Shown piece after piece: positions 42,745 through 48,955 of a stretch of DNA of 48,955 bases. Source of the DNA: an uncultured Bacteroidota bacterium (GTDB lineage Bacteria > Bacteroidota > Bacteroidia > Flavobacteriales > Flavobacteriaceae); contig CAIWKX010000074.1 in the NCBI GenBank assembly GCA_903913315.1, forward strand, positions 1-48,955. Direction: 5' to 3'. A program made the position numbers and the translations under genes. Under the pieces are notes generated by a model. The model saw only the letters and a program-made list of their open reading frames with translations. It made no database searches and was not told the DNA's origin. Positions within the stretch are counted from its first letter, which is position 1. Every line of letters begins with the position of its first letter.

Positions 42745-45291
42745 TTGAAAAAACGCGTTACAAAAATATCATTATTTATTTTAATAGGGTTCATAATTGT
42801 TGCATGTAACACAACAAAACGTGTTCCTAACGGAAAGCGCCTATTAATGAAAAATGAAATTTCTGTTGATGATAAAAATATAACGGATGAAAATGTATTT
42901 TTTCAATTGTATCAAAAACCGAACAGTTCTATTCTTGGCTATCGTTTGCGATTAAATTTATTCAATTTAGCAAAGAAAAACGCTGACACTTCCTATATTA
43001 AATGGTTGAATAGAAATCCCAACAGACATAAAGAATTAGCCAAACTTTTATCTGAAAAACAAGTACAACGATTGGGAAAATCATTTTTAGTTTCAGGCTG
43101 GAGTGATTTTTTAATGAAAACGGGGGAACCTCCAGTTCTTTTTGATTCTACTAGCGCAAAAAAATCTTTAAAAAGATTAGAATCCTATTATTATAACAAA
43201 GGTTATTTTGATGTTAAAGCAAGTTATTCAAATGATCTTAAAACAGATAAAAAAACGTTTTTAAAATACAAAATTGGCCTTAAAAAGCCATATATAATAG
43301 ACAGTTTATATACAGTTATTAGTTCTCCTGCATTAGATTCGCTGTATCAAATTAAAAAAAATAATTCTTTTCTTAAAAAAAACAAACAGTATGACACTGA
43401 AAATTTCAACAATGAAAGAAATAGAATAACCGCAGATTTTAGAAATAATGGCGCTTATCTTTTTCAACAAAATTATATAAGTTATAATCTCGATACCATT
43501 AACACATCCAAAAAAGTAAATGTTAAATTAATGATCAAAGACTACTCTTATAGAATAAATGACAGTTCAAAAACAACTCCTTTCAAACTCTATAGAATTA
43601 ATAAAATTAATATTTATACAGATAATACAAATACCAAAAACGAAGCAAAAATAAAGGATAGCGTAAATTATAAAGACTTTACACTTTATAGTGAAAAAAA
43701 ATTGAAATATCGTCCAAAAGCGATTACGGATGCAGTTTTTATTACTAAAGGAAGTTGGTTTTCTGACAACAATACAACACTTACCACAAGATACTTAAGT
43801 AATCTTAAAGTTTTTAATTATCCCACAATACAATATAAACTGGATCCAAAAGACCCTAATGCGCTAATTGCAAATGTGTTCTTGACACCAAGAAAAAAAT
43901 ACACTTTCAATCCATCAGTAGATTTTACACATTCTAATATTCAAGATTTTGGTATTTCTGGAAGTACTTCATTGGGAATCAGAAATGTTTTCAATGGTGC
44001 CGAAACTTTTGAGATTGGTTTTAGAGGAAATGTAGGTGCCTCAAAAGACTTGGCTAATCCTAATAATAATTTCTTTAATATTTCTGAAATTGGTGTGGAT
44101 GCAAAATTAAATTTTCCTAGATTCTTTTTCCCTTTCAACACCGATAAAATAATTCCTAAAAGTATGATTCCTTCTACCTCTTTTAGTGTTGGTTTTGCAA
44201 AACAACGTAATATAGGATTAGATAAACAAAACTTCACCAGTACCTTCTCATACAATTGGACTCCAAAAAAGAATACTAATTTCCGCTATGACATTTTAAA
44301 TGTTCAGTTTGTAAAAAATCTAAATATTGGAAATTATTTTAATATCTATCAATCTTCTTATACTGCATTAAGTGCTTTAGCTTCTAGCTATAATTTTAAT
44401 TCATCTTATTTTACAAATGGTCTCTTAACAATTGAAAGTGGTACCAATGCGTTTTTAAACGCTGTTTTAGGCAATAATCCAACTATTCATCCATCCGACC
44501 AAGATTTAAAAGCTATAAGTAGTATTGAAGAACGCAAACAAAGATTAACTGAAAACAATTTAATTTTTGCCTCAAGTTTAAGTTACTCCAAAACTACCAA
44601 AAGAGATTTATATGATAATTCGTTTCACACTTATAAAGCAAAGTTAGAATCAGCAGGAAACTTACTTTCATTATTAGCTAGAACTTCCAAACAATTAGAT
44701 AATCAAGCAGGTGCTAATACTTTTTTTGAGGTAGAATATTCACAATATATTAAAGGTGAATTTGAGTATGTAAAACATTGGACTTTTTCTGGAAAAAGGG
44801 TTTTAGCCGTTAGAGGTTTTGCAGGATTAGCAGTTCCCTATGGAAATTCCACAAGCATTCCTTTTTCGCGAAGTTATTTTGCAGGAGGATCTAATGACAT
44901 TAGAGCTTGGCAACCTTATAGTCTTGGACCAGGAAGTAGCGGTGGATTGAATGACTTCAACGAAGCCAACTTGAAACTTTCGTTAAGTGCTGAAATGCGT
45001 TTTAATTTATTTGGAAAATTTAATGGAGCACTATTCACCGATACTGGAAACATTTGGAACATCTTTGATAATATCCAAGACCAATCCTATACTTTTAACG
45101 GAATTAAATCAATACAAACAATAGCGGTTGGAACAGGTCTAGGATTAAGATATGATCAAGGATTATTTGTCGTTCGATTTGATCTTGCTTTTAAAACCTA
45201 TAACCCATCCCAACTCGAGGAACAAAAATGGTTTAGAGAAGTTAATTTGTCCAAGTCTGTATTAAATATTGGTATAAATTATCCTTTCTAA
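42745..45291 (+). CDS. tamL: TamL-type lipoprotein, BamA/TamA family, TTG start
   Basis: TamL is the Bacteroidota lipoprotein version of TamA, an Omp85 protein of the translocation and assembly module. I start it at TTG 42745, which gives a clean lipoprotein signal (KKRVTKISLFILIGFIIVAC; lipobox IVAC) and fits the promoter; no ATG fits. The 848 residues contain POTRA-like domains to about 390 and a C-terminal barrel with DIRAWQPYSLGPGS near 720 in the place of the Omp85 VRGF motif. The partner tamB is not in this window. BamA is encoded at 9457. Confidence 0.88.
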   Translation: MKKRVTKISLFILIGFIIVACNTTKRVPNGKRLLMKNEISVDDKNITDENVFFQLYQKPNSSILGYRLRLNLFNLAKKNADTSYIKWLNRNPNRHKELAKLLSEKQVQRLGKSFLVSGWSDFLMKTGEPPVLFDSTSAKKSLKRLESYYYNKGYFDVKASYSNDLKTDKKTFLKYKIGLKKPYIIDSLYTVISSPALDSLYQIKKNNSFLKKNKQYDTENFNNERNRITADFRNNGAYLFQQNYISYNLDTINTSKKVNVKLMIKDYSYRINDSSKTTPFKLYRINKINIYTDNTNTKNEAKIKDSVNYKDFTLYSEKKLKYRPKAITDAVFITKGSWFSDNNTTLTTRYLSNLKVFNYPTIQYKLDPKDPNALIANVFLTPRKKYTFNPSVDFTHSNIQDFGISGSTSLGIRNVFNGAETFEIGFRGNVGASKDLANPNNNFFNISEIGVDAKLNFPRFFFPFNTDKIIPKSMIPSTSFSVGFAKQRNIGLDKQNFTSTFSYNWTPKKNTNFRYDILNVQFVKNLNIGNYFNIYQSSYTALSALASSYNFNSSYFTNGLLTIESGTNAFLNAVLGNNPTIHPSDQDLKAISSIEERKQRLTENNLIFASSLSYSKTTKRDLYDNSFHTYKAKLESAGNLLSLLARTSKQLDNQAGANTFFEVEYSQYIKGEFEYVKHWTFSGKRVLAVRGFAGLAVPYGNSTSIPFSRSYFAGGSNDIRAWQPYSLGPGSSGGLNDFNEANLKLSLSAEMRFNLFGKFNGALFTDTGNIWNIFDNIQDQSYTFNGIKSIQTIAVGTGLGLRYDQGLFVVRFDLAFKTYNPSQLEEQKWFREVNLSKSVLNIGINYPF
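42761..42768 (-). promoter_or_regulatory. -7 element of the SpoU methyltransferase gene, inside tamL
   Basis: TATTTTTG on the minus strand lies in codons 6-8 of tamL, 50 bases before the methyltransferase ATG. Confidence 0.5.
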
Positions 45292-45304
45292 TTTTAGAAA
45301 TTAT

Positions 45305-45312
45305 TACTTTTG
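45305..45312 (+). promoter_or_regulatory. -7 promoter element for fbaA-accD
   Basis: TACTTTTG matches TAnnTTTG, 27 bases before the fbaA ATG. Confidence 0.6.
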
Positions 45313-45339
45313 TAAACTTAATTAAAAACATAACACGAG

Positions 45340-46407
45340 ATGTCACATAACATTAAACCTGGAGTTGCCACTGGAGATGAAGTTCAAGCAATATTTGCTT
45401 ATGCTAAAGAAAAAGGATTTGCACTTCCTGCTGTAAACGTAACAGGATCAAGCACAATAAATGGTGTTTTAGAAACTGCTGCAAAATTAAATGCGCCAGT
45501 TATTATTCAATTTTCTAATGGTGGAGCACAATTTAATGCTGGAAAAGGACTTTCAAATACCGGTGAAAAATCGGCAATTCTTGGTGCAATTGCAGGAGCT
45601 AAACATATTCACACCTTAGCAGCAGCTTATGGAGCTACAGTAATTCTTCATACAGATCACTGCGCTAAAAAACTATTGCCTTGGATTGATGGTTTATTAG
45701 ATGCCTCTGAAAAACATTTCGCTGAAACAGGAAAACCATTGTTTTCTTCTCACATGATTGACTTGTCGGAAGAACCAATTGAAGAAAATATTGAAATTTG
45801 CAAAACCTATTTAACTCGTATGAGCAAAATGGGAATGACATTAGAAATAGAATTAGGAATCACTGGTGGTGAAGAAGATGGAGTTGACAATTCTGATGTA
45901 GATAGTTCAAAATTATATACACAACCTTCTGAAGTTTCTTATGCTTATGAAGAACTTTTAAAAGTAAGTCCAAGATTTACAATCGCAGCTTCTTTTGGAA
46001 ATGTTCATGGTGTATACAAACCAGGAAACGTAAAACTAACTCCGAAAATTTTGAAAAACTCTCAAGATTATGTTCAAAATAAATTCAACACTGGTACAAA
46101 TCCTGTTGATTTTGTTTTCCACGGAGGTTCTGGTTCTACGTTAGAAGAAATTAGAGAAGCTATTTCTTATGGAGTTATCAAAATGAATATTGACACCGAC
46201 TTACAATTTGCGTTCACCGAAGGAATCCGTGACTATATGGTAAACAATATTGATTATTTAAAAACTCAAATTGGAAACCCAACGGGGGCTGATGCTCCTA
46301 ACAAAAAACACTACGACCCAAGAAAATGGGTTCGCGAAGGTGAAGTTACTTTCAATACAAGACTAGAACAAGCATTTGCTGACTTAAACAATGTAAACAC
46401 TCTTTAG
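45340..46407 (+). CDS. fbaA: Fructose-bisphosphate aldolase, class II
   Basis: This zinc enzyme cleaves fructose 1,6-bisphosphate in glycolysis and forms it in gluconeogenesis. The 355-residue protein is of the class IIA (E. coli FbaA) type. Metal and substrate motifs are VILHTDHCAKKLLPW, LEIELGITGGEEDGVDNSD, FGNVHGVYKPGNVKL and FVFHGGSGSTLEEI. It is followed by accD after 50 bases of which almost all are 7-bp repeats. This links central carbon flow with fatty acid synthesis. Confidence 0.96.
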   Translation: MSHNIKPGVATGDEVQAIFAYAKEKGFALPAVNVTGSSTINGVLETAAKLNAPVIIQFSNGGAQFNAGKGLSNTGEKSAILGAIAGAKHIHTLAAAYGATVILHTDHCAKKLLPWIDGLLDASEKHFAETGKPLFSSHMIDLSEEPIEENIEICKTYLTRMSKMGMTLEIELGITGGEEDGVDNSDVDSSKLYTQPSEVSYAYEELLKVSPRFTIAASFGNVHGVYKPGNVKLTPKILKNSQDYVQNKFNTGTNPVDFVFHGGSGSTLEEIREAISYGVIKMNIDTDLQFAFTEGIRDYMVNNIDYLKTQIGNPTGADAPNKKHYDPRKWVREGEVTFNTRLEQAFADLNNVNTL

Positions 46408-46453
46408 TTACTAGATACAAACTGATAACTGAACACTGATAACTGAATACTGA
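46405..46453. repeat. Heptanucleotide tandem array in fbaA-accD gap
   Basis: Seven 7-bp words in exact phase from the fbaA stop codon onward: TAGTTAC, TAGATAC, AAACTGA, TAACTGA, ACACTGA, TAACTGA, ATACTGA. The array ends 4 bases before the accD ATG and so makes up the whole gap. Confidence 0.85.
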
Positions 46454-46457
46454 AAAT

Positions 46458-47312
46458 ATGGCTTGGTTTAAAAGAACAGAAAAAGGGATTACCACCGCAA
46501 CCGAAGATAAAAAAGATGTCCCAAAAGGACTTTGGTATAAATCTCCAACAGGTAAAATTATTGACGCCGATGAATTAGAACGCAATTTATGGGTAAGTCC
46601 AGAAGATGGTTTTCATGTGAGAATTGGTAGTAAAGAATATTTTGAAATTTTGTTCGACAACAATGAATTTAAAGAGTTAGATGCTAAAATGACATCTAAA
46701 GACCCTTTGAACTTTGTGGATACTAAAAAGTATTCTGACCGATTGAAAGATGTTATGGAAAAAACCAAGTTAAAAGATGCGGTTCGCACAGCAGTTGGAA
46801 AATCTAAAGGAAATGACTTAGTAGTATGTTGTATGGATTTTGCTTTTATTGGAGGTTCTATGGGAGCGGTTGTAGGAGAAAAAATTGCTCGTGGAATAGA
46901 TTATTCTATTAAAAACAATGTGCCTTTTGTAATGATTTCAAAATCGGGAGGAGCTCGTATGATGGAAGCGGCTTATTCGTTAATGCAATTGGCAAAAACT
47001 TCTGCTAAACTAGCACAATTAGCTGAAGCTAAAATCCCATATATCTCTTTATGTACTGATCCCACAACGGGAGGAACAACAGCCTCTTATGCAATGTTAG
47101 GAGATATTAATATTTCCGAGCCAGGCGCTTTAATTGGTTTTGCAGGACCTCGTGTAGTAAGAGATACTACTGGTAAAGATTTACCAGAAGGATTCCAAAC
47201 AGCTGAATTTGTACTAGAGCACGGGTTCTTAGATTTCATTGCTCCAAGAAAAGAGTTAAAAGATAAAATCAATTTATACATTGACTTGATTCTGAATCAA
47301 GATATCAGATAA
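46458..47312 (+). CDS. accD: Acetyl-CoA carboxylase carboxyltransferase, beta subunit, without zinc cysteines
   Basis: With AccA it transfers CO2 from biotin to acetyl-CoA, the first step of fatty acid synthesis. The 284 residues match AccD ([75 protein letters not shown]). The four cysteines of the N-terminal zinc ribbon in E. coli AccD are all replaced: Ser29, Gly32, Ser47 and Asp50 by alignment. The fold around them is otherwise kept. A terminator follows. Confidence 0.95.
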   Translation: MAWFKRTEKGITTATEDKKDVPKGLWYKSPTGKIIDADELERNLWVSPEDGFHVRIGSKEYFEILFDNNEFKELDAKMTSKDPLNFVDTKKYSDRLKDVMEKTKLKDAVRTAVGKSKGNDLVVCCMDFAFIGGSMGAVVGEKIARGIDYSIKNNVPFVMISKSGGARMMEAAYSLMQLAKTSAKLAQLAEAKIPYISLCTDPTTGGTTASYAMLGDINISEPGALIGFAGPRVVRDTTGKDLPEGFQTAEFVLEHGFLDFIAPRKELKDKINLYIDLILNQDIR

Positions 47313-47336
47313 ATTAATGACCAACAAGATATAAAA

Positions 47337-47362
47337 AACCACAAAGTAATTGCTTTGTGGTT
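47337..47362 (+). terminator. Terminator after accD
   Basis: A 10-bp stem (AACCACAAAG 47337-47346 and CTTTGTGGTT 47353-47362) with a 6-base loop is followed by TTTTT. A-rich flanks make it usable in both directions, so it may also serve the convergent permease gene. Confidence 0.9.
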
Positions 47363-47419
47363 TTTTTATATCGATGTATAAGCTCGTATTTTAAATTCAA
47401 ACCTCGTACTTATAAATAC

Positions 47420-48670
47420 TTACATTCCGCTACGAATTGCTTCTACAGGATCTAATTTTGCTGCTGAAATAGCAGGAAGAATCCCAGCTACCAATCCAAT
47501 GGCTATAGCCAATCCAGAACCTAAAAGAATATTACTAAAACTTAATACAAACTCAAAATCGAGTACTTTAGTTAATATCAACGCTATCAACCATACCAAT
47601 AGAATTCCTATCATCCCACCTATTAAACACAAGATTACCGCCTCAAATAAAAATTGAAATAGTATAAAACGGTTTTTGGCTCCAAGTGATTTTTGAATTC
47701 CTATTAAATTGGTGCGTTCTTTTACGGATACGAACATAATATTAGCTACACCAAAACCACCTACTAACAAAGAGAATCCAGCAATAATCCAACCCCCCAA
47801 ATTCATATTGGCAATAATACCATCTAATAAATCAGTGAACCCAGAAAGTACATTGATAAAAAAATTGTCAATTTCACCTGTCTTTACACCTCGTAAAGCT
47901 CTTAGTTTTTGAGCTATTTCAGCTTTAAAAGCATCCATGTCAATTCCTTTTTGAGGTTTAATAACAATAACCGGAGTCATAGAATCATTATTATCGCCAT
48001 ACATTCTTCGCAAGAAATTAACCGGAATAAAAACAGAAGTGTCATTGCTATCCCCAAACATTCCTGCCCCTTGTTTCTTTAAAACACCAATCACAGTAAA
48101 ACGTTGTCCATACAATCGAACTTGCTTACCAATTGGATCTATATTTTCAAAGAGACTATTGGCCAATTCATCACCAATTACTGCAACAGCAGCGCCTGAA
48201 TTGGCTTCAGATTCATTATAGAACCTTCCTTCAGAAAACTCTAATCCTTGTATATCAATAAATTCATGAGAAACAGGAACTACATTTATGCTACTAACCG
48301 ATTTTTTCTCATATTTAATGATTTCACTTTTTACAAAAAGTTGGTAGCACATTTCTTGAGCTTCTGGAATCGCTCCTTTTAAATATTCATATTCTGTATA
48401 AGATACATCTGGGAATTGTTGTCGTTTCCATCTAGGAACAGATGTTGGACCAAATGACTGTTTGAATAGATAAATAGTATTCTTATCTAAACTACTTAAA
48501 TCTTTTTTAATTTTTCTGTCTAAAGAATCTACTGCAGCTAAAACCGCAATAATAGAAAATATACCAATAGTCACTCCTAGAAGTGAAAGCAGTGTTCGCA
48601 ACTTGTTATTTCGCAACGCATTCATTGCAAAACTAAAACTTTCACTCAATAATCGAAGATAAACAAGCAT
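47420..48670 (-). CDS. ABC transporter permease, MacB/FtsX type
   Basis: The 416-residue inner-membrane protein has the MacB plan: a first helix (NKLRTLLSLLGVTIGIFSII), a large periplasmic MacB_PCD domain (about 45-270), and three C-terminal helices with the FtsX motif FGVANIMFVSVKERTNLIGI, QKSLGAK, ending LPAISAAKLDPVEAIRSGM. Such mechanotransmission permeases work with a separate ATPase, not seen here. The tolC and adaptor genes at 17.8-20.5 kb are possible partners. Convergent with accD. Confidence 0.92.
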   Translation of the reverse strand: MLVYLRLLSESFSFAMNALRNNKLRTLLSLLGVTIGIFSIIAVLAAVDSLDRKIKKDLSSLDKNTIYLFKQSFGPTSVPRWKRQQFPDVSYTEYEYLKGAIPEAQEMCYQLFVKSEIIKYEKKSVSSINVVPVSHEFIDIQGLEFSEGRFYNESEANSGAAVAVIGDELANSLFENIDPIGKQVRLYGQRFTVIGVLKKQGAGMFGDSNDTSVFIPVNFLRRMYGDNNDSMTPVIVIKPQKGIDMDAFKAEIAQKLRALRGVKTGEIDNFFINVLSGFTDLLDGIIANMNLGGWIIAGFSLLVGGFGVANIMFVSVKERTNLIGIQKSLGAKNRFILFQFLFEAVILCLIGGMIGILLVWLIALILTKVLDFEFVLSFSNILLGSGLAIAIGLVAGILPAISAAKLDPVEAIRSGM

Positions 48671-48787
48671 ATTGGTTTTATTTTCTAGGTCAAATTTAAG
48701 ATATTAGTAACTAGAATGATTGAAATGTTACAGAAATAAAACTATAATAAGAAATGTTTAGCCATTTCAAAGGATAACTTTTTGATA

Positions 48788-48955
48788 CTATAAATTATAT
48801 TTCAAACTGAAAATAATATATCTTGGTTGCACAATATATTGTGAGCTCGAAATAGTAAATTGGTTAAAACTATTACTATTAAGTGATTTTGTATTTAACA
48901 AATTAGTGGCTGCAATTTTATATTCAAATTTGCTGTTTTTCTTTTGGTAATTTAA
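48788..48955 (-). CDS. C-terminal end of an outer-membrane beta-barrel receptor (partial)
   Basis: The frame enters from the right edge of the window and runs 55 codons to TAG at 48790-48788. The residues (FEYKIAATNLLNTKSLNS, SSQYIVQPRYIIFSLKYNL) match the last strands of TonB-dependent receptors or outer_membrane beta-barrel family proteins, which end in a QPRY-type turn and an aromatic C-terminal strand. The N-terminal and plug domains are outside the window. It lies 117 bases upstream of the permease gene on the same strand. Confidence 0.75.
   Translation of the reverse strand, partial: LNYQKKNSKFEYKIAATNLLNTKSLNSNSFNQFTISSSQYIVQPRYIIFSLKYNL

Noticed and set aside
42712..42812. A longer N terminus of the SpoU methyltransferase
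   Set aside because: The upstream codons are antisense to the tamL signal sequence and include its promoter; the family fits from the ATG at 42710.
47420..48670. A complete MacAB-TolC operon
   Set aside because: The permease is 27 kb from the tolC-adaptor pair and no ATPase gene is adjacent, so a joint complex is only a possibility.

Overview
The window is a low-GC (roughly one third G+C) piece of a chromosome from the phylum Bacteroidota, most likely a Flavobacterium or close relative. Evidence: the uppS-bamA-ompH-ompH order, a TamL-type lipoprotein Omp85, PorT of the type IX secretion/gliding machinery, DUF6089, DUF4403, DUF5686, an AccD without zinc cysteines, and many copies of the Bacteroidota -7 promoter element TAnnTTTG in place of an E. 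coli-type -10 box. Shine-Dalgarno sequences are largely absent, as expected. No rRNA, tRNA, insertion sequence, prophage or CRISPR array was seen; this is mostly core genome.

Layout. 1-330: a 21-bp minisatellite at the window edge, then a gene-poor stretch with a short coding remnant. 740-4239 (-): tig, clpP, clpX (protein folding and proteolysis). 4329-6189 (-): small membrane protein, alpha/beta hydrolase, pdxJ. 6304-7858 (+): CBS-domain protein and nadK. 8024-14570 (+): outer-membrane biogenesis cluster DUF6089, uppS, bamA, two ompH/skp genes, murI. 14638-17176 (+): rluB-type pseudouridine synthase, SnoaL-like protein, a frameshifted dodecin gene, mscS. 17191-20547 (-): tolC, efflux adaptor, tsaB. 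20683-22074 (+): DUF4403 lipoprotein. 22606-27767 (-): terminal-oxidase maturation block cyoE, two subunit III genes, subunit IV, two SCO-like proteins, DUF420, a small CxxC protein. 28071-34914 (-): membrane pyrophosphatase with a Cys-rich tail, AlkA-type glycosylase, DUF5686 outer-membrane protein (frameshifted), pdhB. 35155-38622 (+): etfB, etfA, bifunctional nuclease, thyA. 39089-41985: CBM48 protein (-), then 2TM protein, folA, ubiE/menG, porT (+). 41982-45291: SpoU methyltransferase (-) divergent from tamL (+). 45340-47312 (+): fbaA, accD. 47420-48955 (-): MacB-like permease and the 3' end of an outer-membrane receptor gene.

How it works together. The cluster 8024-14570 joins undecaprenyl-PP synthesis, Omp85 assembly, periplasmic chaperones and D-glutamate supply, so envelope lipid carrier, OMP insertion and peptidoglycan are co-encoded; tamL and porT add a second Omp85 system and the T9SS. 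The 22.6-27.8 kb block builds an aerobic haem-copper oxidase; menG, etfAB and pdhB feed the same respiratory chain.

Most unusual signals: (1) short tandem 7-bp repeats fill several intra-operon gaps immediately before start codons, each gap with its own heptamer, and the 21-bp minisatellite is itself three heptad-like units; (2) a DUF5686 gene is thrown out of frame by a run of ten T's inside its signal peptide, a candidate phase-variable switch or an assembly error; (3) a dodecin gene carries a one-base deletion; (4) four ~63-bp-spaced repeats behind thyA contain base-pairing arms that change together; (5) the pyrophosphatase has an 11-cysteine C-terminal extension.
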